This document shows, in pieces, positions 52,683 through 63,540 of a stretch of DNA of 64,000 nucleotides (the first letter of the stretch is position 1; every line of letters starts with the position of its first letter). The DNA is from Pseudomonas anatoliensis (GTDB taxonomy: Bacteria; Pseudomonadota; Gammaproteobacteria; Pseudomonadales; Pseudomonadaceae), in NCBI RefSeq assembly GCF_017976235.1, contig NZ_JACVHC010000001.1, positions 124,001 through 188,000 of the forward strand, in the 5' to 3' direction. The position numbers were made by a program, and so were the translations under genes. The notes beneath the pieces were generated by a model. That model was not told the DNA's origin and made no database searches. It saw nothing but the letters and a program-made list of their open reading frames with translations.

Positions 52683-55600
52683 GTGGAAGTAAAGTCCGGT
52701 GTCGCCCTCGTTTCGCGTTTTTCCCCTCTTTCCCTTGCTGTGCACTTGAGCGTCGCCGGACTGTTGTTCGGCGCGGTGAGCACGCCGGCGCTGGCCACCT
52801 GTTCCACCGCAGGTTCTACGGTGACCTGTACCGGCGTGCCGAGCCTTCCGCTGTTTCTTAACAACTTCAACAGCGCTACCAACGGCCTCACGGTCAACGT
52901 CAACAGTGGCGCGCAGATGAACGCGACCCTCGGTGGCCACGTGATGGACCTGACCGGGGTGAACATCACCCTCAACAACTCCGGCACGCTTGACCCGGCA
53001 TTACTGGGTCTGGTTTCGGTACTGAGCGGCGGTGCATTCATTGGGACCGGCGCGACGAGTACGGTCAGCGTGCTCAACAACGCCAGCGGCATCATTCGCG
53101 GCACCGGCATGTTGCTCGGGCTCAACCTGACCAGCATCGACGGCCTGGGCATTGCTGTTAACAACGCGGCGGCCGGTACCACCAGCATCACCAACAACGG
53201 CACCATCACCTCCACGGGATTATCAATTGGGGGCATCACCCTGGCCGATACCCCGGTGGTGGGGGTCTACGGTGGCTCGCAAGTCAACATGACCAACAGC
53301 AGCACCGGCGTCATCAACGGCCGGATCGCGTTCGAAACATCGGCGGCGGGCAATACGTTTACCAACGCCGGCGCGATTACCGGCGGCGTGTCGATGGGCG
53401 CAAGCAGCACCAACACGTTCACGGCGATTACCGGTTCTTCGGTTCAGGTCGGTGACGGTATTCAGGTTTCGGTGGGGCTCGGTGGCCTGATCGGCATCAA
53501 CCTGACCTTCGCCCCGACCGGCACCGTCGATGGCGGCGCAGGCGGCACCAACAGTCTGATCCTGCAGAACCCGATCGGCGTCGGCGGCGGCACCACCGGG
53601 GTCGGCACGGCGTCGAGCGCCACCTACGTCAACTTCAATAACCTGACCATCAACAGCGGCACCTGGACCTTGCAGGGACCATTGGTCAGTGGCGCGACTA
53701 CGCTCAATGGCGGCGTCGCCCAGTTCAACAACAACGCCACGTTTGGCAGCGGGGTGATCACCTCCAACGGCGGGATTTTGCAGGCGAGCAACGCCGGGTT
53801 GAACGTCAGCAATCTGATCTCGTTGGGTGCTGGCGGTGTCACGGTGCAAGGCACCAATGCAACAACCCTGAGCGGGGTGATTTCCGGCAGCGGTGGCCTG
53901 ACCAAGGTCGGTGCCGGCCAGTTGAACCTCAGCGCGGCCAATACCTATCTGGGCAACACCGCGCTCAACGGTGGCACGGTACAGGTCAGCAACAATCAGG
54001 CCTTTAGTACCGGCACCCTCAATGTGACCGGCGCAACTACCGTGAGCGCCCCCGGCACGATCAGCCTGAACAACGCCATCAACCTCGGCGGCACATTGAC
54101 GGCTGGCGGCACGGGAGCGCTGACCCTTGGCGGCCTGATCAGCGGCGCAAGCGGGCTGACCAAAACCGGCACCGGCAGCCTGACCCTCAGCGGCGCCAAC
54201 AGCGGTTACACCGGCATCACTACCCTGAGTGCCGGCAGTTTGCTGGTGACCAACAACAATTCGCTGGGCAGCGGAGCGCTCACCACTGCTGCCGGCACCA
54301 ATCTCGACAGCACCGCCAACGTCAGCCTAGCCAACAACATCGCAATGACCGGCGCGCTCAACGTGCTGGGAAGCAATGCCCTGACTCTCGGCGGTATCCT
54401 CTCTGGTACCGGCGCCATCACCAAAAGCGGCACCGCCAGCCTGACCCTGACCGGCAACAACACCAACGCAGGCACCACCTTGCTCAACGCTGGCAGCCTG
54501 TTCGTCGGCAGCAACACTGCGCTCGGCACGGGCGCACTGAATGCGGCGGCCGGCACCACGCTGGATGCGACCGCTGCCGTGACCCTGGCCAACGCCGTCG
54601 CGCTGGCGGCGGATCTGACCATCGGCGGCACGCAGGCGTTGGGTCTGAGCGGCGTCATCAGTGGTGCCGGCAACCTGATCAAGAACGGTACCGCCGACCT
54701 GACCCTCAGCGGCAACAATACGTTCTCCGGCGGCACTGCGCTCAACGCCGGTACGCTGATTGTCGGCTCCAACACTGCGCTGGGTACGGGTGCCTTGACG
54801 ACCGCGGCGGGCACCAAGCTTGATGCCAGCAGCGCGGTTGCATTGACCAACGCCGTTTCCCTGGGTGGCGATCTGGAAGTCCGTGGCAGCGCTGACCTGA
54901 CCCTCGGCGGCGTTATCAGTGGCAGTGGCGGGCTGACCAAACGCGGCTTCACTAACCTGATTCTCAACGGCGCCAACACCTATCTCGGCGATACCACGCT
55001 GGCCGCCGGCACCCTCACCGTGGGCAATGCTACTGCGTTGGGCAGCGGTGCGCTGAACGTCATCGATGTTTCAGCACTGGACAGCAACACCGCCGTCAAC
55101 CTGAGCAATAACGTCAACCTCAACAGCAGTGCCCTGACCATCGGCGGCAGCAGCGGCCTGACCCTCTCCGGTGTGATCAACGGCGCCGGTCAGTTGCTCA
55201 AGAATGGCGCGGCCAACCTGACCCTGAGCGGCGCCAACACGTTCACTGGCGGCACCACGTTGAACGCCGGCAGTCTGACTGTCGGCAATGGCGCAGCACT
55301 CGGCACTGGCGCACTGACCGTGGCCGGGGCGGGCACCCTCAACAGCAGCTCGGCGCTGACCCTGAACAACGCGATTACCCTCAACGCCAACCTCACCGCC
55401 GGCGGCGCCAACGCGCTCACCCTCGACGGCGTGATCAGTGGCGCCAACGGTTTGATCAAGACGGGCGCGTCGAGCCTGACCCTCAACGGCGCCAACACCT
55501 ACACCGGTACCACGGCGCTGAACGCCGGTTCGCTGATCGTCGGTTCCAGCACCGCATTGGGCACGGGCAGCGTAAACGCGGCGAATGGCACAACACTGGA

Positions 55601-58600
55601 TGCCAACGCTGCGGCGACCCTGGCCAACAACCTCAACCTCGGCGGCACGCTGACCCTGGGCGGCACCAATGCGCTGACCCTCGACGGCGTGGTCGCCGGT
55701 ATCGGTGGGCTGGTCAAGAACGGCGCCGCCGACCTGACCCTCAACGGCGCCAACACCTATTTTGGCAACACCGCCCTGAACACCGGCAAACTGATCGTCG
55801 GCAGCAACACCGCGCTGGGCTCTGGCACATTGAACGCGGCGGCAGGCACCACGCTGGACGCCAACACCGCCGTCAGCCTGAACAACGCGGTGGCATTGGC
55901 CGGTGCCTTGAACGTCGGCGGCACGGCGAATCTGACCCTGACCGGTTTGGTCAGCGGCGCTGGCAGTCTGGTGAAAGACGGCGCCGCCAATCTGATTCTC
56001 AACGCTGCCAACAACTTCATCGGCGGCACCACCCTGAACGCCGGTACGCTGACCGTCGGCAACAGCTCGGCACTGGGTTCCGGCGCACTGACGGTTGCGG
56101 GCGCGGCGACATTGGACAGCAATTCGCCGCTGGTCAGTCTCAACAACGCTGTCGCCCTCAATGCTGCACTGACCGTCGGCGGTACGCAGAACCTGACCCT
56201 CGGCGGCATCGCTAGCGGCACCGGCCAATTGATCAAGAACGGCGCGGCCAACCTGACGCTCAACGGCAACAACACCTTCAGCGGCGGCACCGCGCTCAAT
56301 GCCGGCACCCTGACGCTGGGCAATGCCAACGGTTTGGGCAGCGGTGGGTTGATCGTCGGTGGCGCAGCGACGCTGGATAACAGCGCTTCCTTCGGGATCG
56401 GCAATGCGATCACGTTGAACGCCGGGTTGACCGTCGCGGGTAACAATGACTTGAGCCTCAACGGCATTATCGACGGTGCCGGCAGCCTGACCAAAAACGG
56501 TCTGTCAGACCTGACCCTGGCCGGCAACAACACCTTTACCGGCGCGCTGAACATTGTGTCCGGCAGCGTCACGACGTTGAACACCAATGCGCTGGGCAAT
56601 ACCTCCGGCGTCAACATCAGCGCCGGCGCCGGGCTGAATCTGGGCAGCGACGCCAACCTCGGCGCGCTGACCGGTAGCGGCAGTGTGCAGCTCACCGGCA
56701 GCAACACGCTGACCGTCGGCAGTGGCAACGTCACCAGCACGTTCGACGGCGACCTCAGCGGCAGCGGCGGCCTGGTCAAAGTCGGCACCGGCACGTTGAA
56801 CCTCACCGGGATCAACGGCATCACCGGCGATACCGCGATCAACAGCGGCATCGTGAACCTCAGCGGTTCGCTGGCCAGCGCGCTGATTAACGTCAATACC
56901 GGCGGTACCCTGACCGGTACCGGTTCGGCGCTCGGTGCGGTGAACGTCAACAGCGGCGGCCATCTGGCGTTGTCGTCGGGCAATCAACTGTCCGCCGGTG
57001 CGCTGACCCTCGCGGCCGGCAGCAATGTTGATGTGGCACTGGGGACACCGTCGACCGCGTCGTTGATGAATGTCGGCGGCAACCTCACCCTCGAAGGCAA
57101 TCTCAACGTCACCGACGCCGGCGGTTTCGGCGTTGGCGTGTATCGCCTGTTCAACTACACCGGTGCCCTGACCGATCTGGGGCTCGATGTCGCAGGTGTG
57201 CCGGTCGGCTACGGCCTCGGCGACTTGATCGTGCAAACCGGTGTGGCCAATCAGATCAACATTCAAGTGTCGGCACCGAACGTGAACATCCGTTATTGGG
57301 ATGGCAGCCAGACCATTGCCAACGGCGTCGTCGATGGCGGCAGCGGTACCTGGAATGCGGTCGGCACCAACTGGACCGATGCCAACGGTCTGGTCAATCA
57401 ACCGTGGGCCGGCGACTTCGCGGTATTCCAGGGCACGGCGGGTACGGTGACGGTCAACGGCACGCAAGCGTTCACCGGCATGCAGTTCCTCACCGATGGC
57501 TACAACGTAGTGAATGGCACGGCGGGGCAACTGACCGCCGTCAACGGCACCGGCGGCACCGCAGCGTTGCGTGTTGATCCGGGCGTGACCGCGACCATCG
57601 GCGCCAATATCGATGGCAGCGGCATCCTCAACAAACTCGATACCGGCACCCTGGTGCTCAACGGTGCCAACACCTACAGCGGCGGCACGCAACTCGACGG
57701 CGGCAAGATCATCGTTGGCAGCAACACCGCGCTGGGCAGCGGCACGCTGACCGCCAACGCCGGTACGCAACTGGACAGCAACGCAGCAGTGACACTCGGC
57801 AACGCAGCGACCCTTAATGGCAACCTCACCGTGGTCGGCAGCAATGCGCTGACCCTCAACGGTGTGATCGGCGGCACTGGCGGCCTGATCAAAACCGGCG
57901 CAGCCAACCTGACCCTCGGCGGCAACAATGCCTTCCTCGGCCCAGTCGCGTTGAACGCCGGCGGACTGATTCTGGCGTCGAACTCGGCACTGGGTTCAGG
58001 CACGCTGAACGCGGCGGGCGGCACCACGCTGGATGCGAGCACGGCGGTGGCGGTGAATAACGCGGTCAACCTAGCGGGTAACCTCGGCGTTGGCGGCACG
58101 GCGGATCTGACGCTTGCCGGTACGATCAACGGCGCTGGCAGCCTGACTAAAAACGGCGCGGCCAACCTGACCCTGAGCGGCAATAACAACTTTCTCGGCG
58201 GCATCAACCTGAGCGCCGGCACCCTGACCGCGGGCAGTAACTCGGCGCTAGGGCTGGGCAACCTCACCGTGGCCGGCGCCTCAGCGCTGGACAGCAACAG
58301 TGCGCTGAGCCTGGGCAACAACATCGTGCTCAACGCCAACCTGAGCAACACCGGCAGTAATAACCTGACCCTCGCGGGTGTGGTCAGCGGCGCTGGCGGA
58401 CTGATCAAGGACGGCGCGTCGAATCTGACCCTCAACGGCGTCAATACCTTCACCGGCGGCACTACGCTGAACGCCGGTACGCTGACCATCGGCACTGGCT
58501 CCTCGCTGGGTTCCGGCGCGCTGACCGTTGCAGGTGCATCGACCCTCGACAACGCCGCACCGCTGGTGCTGGCCAACAACATCAACGTCAATGCCAATTT

Positions 58601-61600
58601 GAGCTTCACTGGTAACAGCGGCCTGACGCTGGGCGGTGTGATCGCCGGCGCTGGCACGTTGACCAAGAACGGTCTGGCGGTATTGACGCTCAGTGGCAAC
58701 AACACCTTCAACGGTCTGATCGATGTACTGGCCGGCAGCCTGAACACTGTCGGCAGCACCGCGCTGGGTGATAACGCTGCCGTCAATCTTGCCGTCGGTA
58801 CCACGCTCAACATCGGCGATTCGACCAGCATCGGCAGCCTGACCGGTGACGGTACGGTTGGCATCGGTGACTTTGACACCCTGAGCATCGGAGGCAACAA
58901 CCAGAGCAGCACATTCGCTGGCGTCCTCATGGACGGCATCGATCCGGGGGGGTTGACCAAGCTGGGCAGCGGTACATTGACCCTGACCGGCAACAACACC
59001 CTCACGGGCGACACCAACGTCAACGCCGGCACCTTGCAGGTCAACGGTTCGCTGGCCAGCGCCAATGTGCTGGTCAACAACGGTGGCACACTCGGCGGCA
59101 GCGGCACGTTGACCAGTGCGGTAACCGTGGCCGATGGCGGACATCTGGCGGGCGTCACCGGCAGCACCTTGTCGGTGGATTCCCTGGTGTTCAACGGCAA
59201 TTCCAACTTCGATGTTGGTCTCGGCACCCCGGTGTCTGGTGGCGGTAACGCGCTGGTCAACGTCGGCGGCAACCTGACCCTCGACGGTACCCTCAACGTC
59301 AGCGACATCGGCGGCTTCGGCAGCGGTGTATATCGCCTGATCAACTACACCGGCGGCCTGACCGACAACGGCATGCTCATCGGCACCGTGCCGGGCAGCG
59401 TCATCCCGGGCGATCTGACTCTGCAAACCGCGGTGGCCAACCAGCTCAACCTGCTGGTCACCGCGCCCGCCGCCACCGTGCAGTTCTGGGACGGTAACCA
59501 ACTGATCGCCAACGGCGCGGTAGAAGGCGGCAGCGGTACATGGGGCACCGGCACCACCAACTGGACCGACGTCAACGGCACTACCAATCAGGGCTGGACC
59601 AGCAACTTCGCCGTGTTCCAGGGCGCGGCGGGCACGGTTACGGTCAACGGCGCGCAAACCATCACTGGCATGCAGTTCGTCACCGATGGCTACAGCCTGC
59701 AAAACGGCACAGCGGGATCGCTCAATCTGGTCAACGGTTCGCTCGGCAACGCCTCGGTGCGCGTCGATCCGAACGCCACGGCAACCGTCGGTGTAGCGCT
59801 CAACGGCGCAGGCACCCTCGGCAAATACGACACCGGCACACTGGTGCTCAACGCTGCCAACGGCTACACCGGCGGCACCGCGCTCAATGGTGGCACGATC
59901 GTGGTCGGTAATAACGCGGCGCTCGGCACTGGCGTGTTGACTGCAGCGGATGGCACTGCGCTGGGCAGCAACGCCGCTGTCAGCCTCGGCAATGATGTGG
60001 TGCTCAATGGAGGATTGAACGTCGCCGGCTCCAACGCCTTGACCTTGGGTGGAGTCGTCACCGGCAGCGGCAGTCTGATCAAGACTGGCGCATCGAGCCT
60101 GACCCTCAACGGCAGCAATACCTACGGCGGTGGCACTCAGCTCGCCGGCGGGTCGCTGATCCTCGGCAACAACAGCGCGATCAGTAGCGGTGCGCTCAAC
60201 GTTACTGGCAACGGCACTCTGGACAGCACCTCGGCGCTGCAACTGGCCAACGCCATCAACCTTGGCGCCGAGCTGACGCTGGCCGGCAATCAGAACACCA
60301 CGCTGATCGGCGCGGTAACGGGCACCGGCAGTCTGGTGAAAAACGGTACGGGCGAACTCGTGCTCAGCGGCGCCAACACCTACAGCGGTGGCACCACGCT
60401 GAACGGCGGCAGCACCCTTGGCGACACCAGCAGCCTGCAAGGTGCAATCGTCAACAACGCGGCGCTGACTTTCGAGCAAAACGCCGACGGCAGCTACACC
60501 GGCAACCTCACCGGTACCGGCACGCTGAACAAAACCGGCAGCGGCGAATTGCTGCTGACCGGCAACAACAGCTTCACTGGCAACACCTCAGTCCAGGCCG
60601 GCACCTTGACCGTCAACGGTGTGCTCAACAGCGCCAACGTTAACGTCGCCAGCGGCGCGCAGATTGGCGGTGGCGGTCAGTTGGGCGGTTCGCTGCAACT
60701 GGCCGACGGCGCGACGCTGGCCGGTGGCGGCACGGCGACGCCGCTGTCGGTCGGTGCGTTGGCGCTGTCTTCGGGGACTGATCTGGACTTCAGCCTCGGC
60801 TCTGCCGCCAGCTCGACCACGGTGGTCAATGTTGCCGGCAACCTGACCCTCGACGGCACGCTGAATATCAACAACGCCGGCGGTTTCGGCACCGGGGTCT
60901 ATCAGCTGTTCAGCTACGGCGGCAGCCTGACCGACAACGGTCTGGTCTACGGCAGCCTGCCGGTATCGGCGGCCAACCTGACGCTGCAAACCGCCATTGC
61001 CAATCAGATCAATTTGCTGGTGCAAGGCTCGCCGGGTGAAGTGCAGTTCTGGAACGGCGGCACCACCAATCCTGATGGCAGCATCGGTGGCGGCAGTGGT
61101 GTGTGGGGGCCGGGTACCAACTGGACTGATCCGAGCGGTACTCAGGCACTCGGTGCCAACGGCCAATTCGCCGTGTTCGGCGGGCAGGCTGGCACTGTCA
61201 CGGTGCAGGGCAATCAGAACTTCACCGGCCTGCAATTCCTCTCGGGCGGTTACAGCCTGGTGCCTGACGCTGGCGGCACACTGACTCCGGTCAATGGTGC
61301 GGACGGCAGCCTCGCACCGGTGCGGGTGAATGCCGGGGCGAGCACGGAAATCTCCGTGCCGCTGGTGGGCACGGGCGGTATTGAGAAGCTTGATTCCGGC
61401 ACCTTGGTATTGAGCGGCGCTAACACTTACAGCGGGGGCACCACAGTCAGCGGCGGTACGCTGGTCGGTAATAGCACCAGTCTGCAAGGCAACATTCTCA
61501 ACAACGCTTCGTTGGTGTTCCAGCAGAATACCGACGGTCGGTTCAATGGTGTGCTCAGTGGCCTCGGCGACATGGCCAAACGCGGCACCGGCACCTTGCT

Positions 61601-63218
61601 ATTGACCGGTGACAACCCGTTCAGCGGCACCGTAGCGGTCGATCAAGGCGTGCTGCAAGTCGGCAGCCGCGCTGCGCGGGCCTCGTTCGGCGGGCAAGTC
61701 ACTGTCGCCAACGGCGCCGCGCTCAGCGGTAATGGCAGCGTCGGTTCGCTGGTCAACAATGGTCTGGTGCAATCCGGAGCCGAGGCGGGCACTTTGAGTG
61801 TTGCCGGCAACCTGACCAATGCTGCCAACGGCGTGCTCGCCCTGACAGTCAGCTCGCCGACCGCGACGCCTTTGGCTGTCGGCGGCACTGCGACGCTGGG
61901 TGGCGGGTTACAAGTCAACGCTCTGGCGCCGTTCACCGGCAACACCACGTATTCGCTGATCACGGCGGGCGGCGGGGTGATCGGTACCTTCAGCGCTGCG
62001 GATCTACCGCAATACGCGTTCCTCGATTCGGCCCTGGTGTACGACGCCAACGCGGTCAACCTGGTGGTGAGCCGCAACGACAACTCGTTCGCCGACGTCG
62101 CCGCCACGGGTAACCAGCGCAACACCGCTTCGGCGTTGTCGCGCAACGGTGCGGCCGGCGCTGCGTTGCAGAACGAAATCGTCAACCTCAGTGCGGCGGG
62201 GGCGCGTAATGCCTTCGACAGTCTGTCCGGGGAGATTCATGCCAGCACCGCCAGTGCGATCCTCGAGGATTCGCGTTACGTGCGCGAAGCCGTCAACGAC
62301 CGCATGCGCCAGCCTTCGTGCAGTGCGCCGGATGATCCACGCCGAGCCCTGGCGCCAAGTGACAACCAACTGAGCAGCAACGGTTGCCATGGCGAAATGG
62401 TCGGCTGGGCTCGCGCACTTGGCGCGTGGGGTGAGTCGGATGGCGACAGCAACAGCGCCAGCCTCGACCGCAACCTCAGCGGCTTCATGCTCGGCACCGA
62501 TAAGCAACTCGATGACCAGTGGCGCGTGGGCATGGCCGCCGGTTACACCCGCAGCGACCTTGATGCGCATGATCGTCGCTCGGATGCCACGGTTGAGAGC
62601 TACCACCTGGCTGCATATCTCAACTCGCAGTTCGATGCTTTGGCAGTGCGCCTCGGCGCGGCTTACAGCTGGCACGACATCGAGACCAAACGCGACGTCA
62701 GCGTCGGTACCTACAACGACCGTCTGGAGGCCAATTACGACGCCCGCAGCGCTCAGGTGTTCGGTGAAGTCGGTTACACAATGGAAGCCGCCGGCATTGC
62801 TCTGGAGCCGTTCGCCGGTCTGGCCTACGTCAACTACGACACCGACAAGGCCAAGGAAAAGGGCGGCGTGGGGCGCCTGAAGGCTGATGCCGATCAGGAC
62901 ATCACCTTCTCGACCCTCGGCCTGCGCGCCGGCAAAGTCATCACCCTGGCCAACGGCGGGCAATTCACCCCGCGCGCTGCCATCGGCTGGCGACATGCGT
63001 TCGGCGACACCAAACCCGACGCGGATCTGAGCTTCATCGACGGCGGCGCCTCGTTCAGCACCCAAGGCGTACCGATTGCCAAGGACAGCGCGATTGTCGA
63101 AGCGGGGGTGGACTTCCAGATCAGCCCGACCGGCAAACTGGGTATCGGCTACTCGGGGCAACTGTCGAACGACAACAACGACCATGCGATGACCGTCAGC
63201 TTCAGCCTTGGCTTCTGA
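52683..63218 (+). CDS. Giant autotransporter adhesin (3511 aa, repeat-rich passenger)
   Basis: This type Va autotransporter starts at a GTG with AAGGAG nearby. A signal peptide ends at ALA (about residue 38). The passenger consists of about 24 copies of a passenger-associated repeat with consensus N-N-T-F-S-G-G-T-x-L-N-A-G-T-L, the beta-helix type. Three times the repeat series is interrupted by a related ~110-residue non-repeat module beginning with (R/Q)(Y/F)W(D/N)G (about residues 1535, 2266 and 2786). The C-terminal ~270 residues form the translocating beta-barrel (MVGWARALGAWGESDGD...VSFSLGF, ending in Phe). It probably acts in adhesion or biofilm; the ligand is unknown. It is terminated by the hairpin at 63241-63263. 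Confidence 0.93.
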   Translation: MEVKSGVALVSRFSPLSLAVHLSVAGLLFGAVSTPALATCSTAGSTVTCTGVPSLPLFLNNFNSATNGLTVNVNSGAQMNATLGGHVMDLTGVNITLNNSGTLDPALLGLVSVLSGGAFIGTGATSTVSVLNNASGIIRGTGMLLGLNLTSIDGLGIAVNNAAAGTTSITNNGTITSTGLSIGGITLADTPVVGVYGGSQVNMTNSSTGVINGRIAFETSAAGNTFTNAGAITGGVSMGASSTNTFTAITGSSVQVGDGIQVSVGLGGLIGINLTFAPTGTVDGGAGGTNSLILQNPIGVGGGTTGVGTASSATYVNFNNLTINSGTWTLQGPLVSGATTLNGGVAQFNNNATFGSGVITSNGGILQASNAGLNVSNLISLGAGGVTVQGTNATTLSGVISGSGGLTKVGAGQLNLSAANTYLGNTALNGGTVQVSNNQAFSTGTLNVTGATTVSAPGTISLNNAINLGGTLTAGGTGALTLGGLISGASGLTKTGTGSLTLSGANSGYTGITTLSAGSLLVTNNNSLGSGALTTAAGTNLDSTANVSLANNIAMTGALNVLGSNALTLGGILSGTGAITKSGTASLTLTGNNTNAGTTLLNAGSLFVGSNTALGTGALNAAAGTTLDATAAVTLANAVALAADLTIGGTQALGLSGVISGAGNLIKNGTADLTLSGNNTFSGGTALNAGTLIVGSNTALGTGALTTAAGTKLDASSAVALTNAVSLGGDLEVRGSADLTLGGVISGSGGLTKRGFTNLILNGANTYLGDTTLAAGTLTVGNATALGSGALNVIDVSALDSNTAVNLSNNVNLNSSALTIGGSSGLTLSGVINGAGQLLKNGAANLTLSGANTFTGGTTLNAGSLTVGNGAALGTGALTVAGAGTLNSSSALTLNNAITLNANLTAGGANALTLDGVISGANGLIKTGASSLTLNGANTYTGTTALNAGSLIVGSSTALGTGSVNAANGTTLDANAAATLANNLNLGGTLTLGGTNALTLDGVVAGIGGLVKNGAADLTLNGANTYFGNTALNTGKLIVGSNTALGSGTLNAAAGTTLDANTAVSLNNAVALAGALNVGGTANLTLTGLVSGAGSLVKDGAANLILNAANNFIGGTTLNAGTLTVGNSSALGSGALTVAGAATLDSNSPLVSLNNAVALNAALTVGGTQNLTLGGIASGTGQLIKNGAANLTLNGNNTFSGGTALNAGTLTLGNANGLGSGGLIVGGAATLDNSASFGIGNAITLNAGLTVAGNNDLSLNGIIDGAGSLTKNGLSDLTLAGNNTFTGALNIVSGSVTTLNTNALGNTSGVNISAGAGLNLGSDANLGALTGSGSVQLTGSNTLTVGSGNVTSTFDGDLSGSGGLVKVGTGTLNLTGINGITGDTAINSGIVNLSGSLASALINVNTGGTLTGTGSALGAVNVNSGGHLALSSGNQLSAGALTLAAGSNVDVALGTPSTASLMNVGGNLTLEGNLNVTDAGGFGVGVYRLFNYTGALTDLGLDVAGVPVGYGLGDLIVQTGVANQINIQVSAPNVNIRYWDGSQTIANGVVDGGSGTWNAVGTNWTDANGLVNQPWAGDFAVFQGTAGTVTVNGTQAFTGMQFLTDGYNVVNGTAGQLTAVNGTGGTAALRVDPGVTATIGANIDGSGILNKLDTGTLVLNGANTYSGGTQLDGGKIIVGSNTALGSGTLTANAGTQLDSNAAVTLGNAATLNGNLTVVGSNALTLNGVIGGTGGLIKTGAANLTLGGNNAFLGPVALNAGGLILASNSALGSGTLNAAGGTTLDASTAVAVNNAVNLAGNLGVGGTADLTLAGTINGAGSLTKNGAANLTLSGNNNFLGGINLSAGTLTAGSNSALGLGNLTVAGASALDSNSALSLGNNIVLNANLSNTGSNNLTLAGVVSGAGGLIKDGASNLTLNGVNTFTGGTTLNAGTLTIGTGSSLGSGALTVAGASTLDNAAPLVLANNINVNANLSFTGNSGLTLGGVIAGAGTLTKNGLAVLTLSGNNTFNGLIDVLAGSLNTVGSTALGDNAAVNLAVGTTLNIGDSTSIGSLTGDGTVGIGDFDTLSIGGNNQSSTFAGVLMDGIDPGGLTKLGSGTLTLTGNNTLTGDTNVNAGTLQVNGSLASANVLVNNGGTLGGSGTLTSAVTVADGGHLAGVTGSTLSVDSLVFNGNSNFDVGLGTPVSGGGNALVNVGGNLTLDGTLNVSDIGGFGSGVYRLINYTGGLTDNGMLIGTVPGSVIPGDLTLQTAVANQLNLLVTAPAATVQFWDGNQLIANGAVEGGSGTWGTGTTNWTDVNGTTNQGWTSNFAVFQGAAGTVTVNGAQTITGMQFVTDGYSLQNGTAGSLNLVNGSLGNASVRVDPNATATVGVALNGAGTLGKYDTGTLVLNAANGYTGGTALNGGTIVVGNNAALGTGVLTAADGTALGSNAAVSLGNDVVLNGGLNVAGSNALTLGGVVTGSGSLIKTGASSLTLNGSNTYGGGTQLAGGSLILGNNSAISSGALNVTGNGTLDSTSALQLANAINLGAELTLAGNQNTTLIGAVTGTGSLVKNGTGELVLSGANTYSGGTTLNGGSTLGDTSSLQGAIVNNAALTFEQNADGSYTGNLTGTGTLNKTGSGELLLTGNNSFTGNTSVQAGTLTVNGVLNSANVNVASGAQIGGGGQLGGSLQLADGATLAGGGTATPLSVGALALSSGTDLDFSLGSAASSTTVVNVAGNLTLDGTLNINNAGGFGTGVYQLFSYGGSLTDNGLVYGSLPVSAANLTLQTAIANQINLLVQGSPGEVQFWNGGTTNPDGSIGGGSGVWGPGTNWTDPSGTQALGANGQFAVFGGQAGTVTVQGNQNFTGLQFLSGGYSLVPDAGGTLTPVNGADGSLAPVRVNAGASTEISVPLVGTGGIEKLDSGTLVLSGANTYSGGTTVSGGTLVGNSTSLQGNILNNASLVFQQNTDGRFNGVLSGLGDMAKRGTGTLLLTGDNPFSGTVAVDQGVLQVGSRAARASFGGQVTVANGAALSGNGSVGSLVNNGLVQSGAEAGTLSVAGNLTNAANGVLALTVSSPTATPLAVGGTATLGGGLQVNALAPFTGNTTYSLITAGGGVIGTFSAADLPQYAFLDSALVYDANAVNLVVSRNDNSFADVAATGNQRNTASALSRNGAAGAALQNEIVNLSAAGARNAFDSLSGEIHASTASAILEDSRYVREAVNDRMRQPSCSAPDDPRRALAPSDNQLSSNGCHGEMVGWARALGAWGESDGDSNSASLDRNLSGFMLGTDKQLDDQWRVGMAAGYTRSDLDAHDRRSDATVESYHLAAYLNSQFDALAVRLGAAYSWHDIETKRDVSVGTYNDRLEANYDARSAQVFGEVGYTMEAAGIALEPFAGLAYVNYDTDKAKEKGGVGRLKADADQDITFSTLGLRAGKVITLANGGQFTPRAAIGWRHAFGDTKPDADLSFIDGGASFSTQGVPIAKDSAIVEAGVDFQISPTGKLGIGYSGQLSNDNNDHAMTVSFSLGF

Positions 63219-63240
63219 TTTAGGGTCGAAGCACTTTTAA

Positions 63241-63263
63241 CCGCCCGAAAGGGCGGTTTTTTT
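63241..63263 (+). terminator. Rho-independent terminator after the autotransporter gene
   Basis: CCGCCC-GAAA-GGGCGG is a 6-bp G/C stem with a stable GAAA tetraloop, followed by seven T. It lies 23 bp after the stop codon. Confidence 0.92.
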
Positions 63264-63268
63264 GCAGG

Positions 63269-63355
63269 GTCAAAAGATCGCAGCCTGCGGCAACTCCTAC
63301 AGGGAAACGCGAATGCATGTGTAGGAGCTGCCGCAGGCTGCGATCTTTTGATCTG
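63269..63355. repeat. Two REP units in reversed (tail-to-tail) order
   Basis: TCAAAAGATCGCAGCCTGCGGCAACTCCTACA (first) and TGTAGGAGCTGCCGCAGGC...ATCTTTTGATC (second) occur in the opposite order to the other pairs. A further GTGGGAGCCAGCCTGCTGGCG unit sits at about 63435. Confidence 0.8.
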
Positions 63356-63540
63356 CTCCATGTGTCATTAAGCATTGTTGGGCCCACAGTTCACCTGCTG
63401 TGGATACAGGATTTGTGGCAGACAGAGTTCAATTGTGGGAGCCAGCCTGCTGGCGATTGGGGCCCTGTCATTCATCACAAAAATCAGCCACCCCGCGCTC
63501 TGCTAGAATGCGCCCCATTCCCTGCCAGAGACCCTTTGCC

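Noticed and set aside
58281-60479. Long minus-strand frames opposite the giant autotransporter
   Set aside because: The repeated codons of the plus-strand gene leave the antisense frames open by composition. No motif or start supports them.
52683-63218. Frameshift or fusion in the 10.5-kb gene
   Set aside because: The frame is continuous from the signal peptide to the beta-barrel with consistent repeats throughout.
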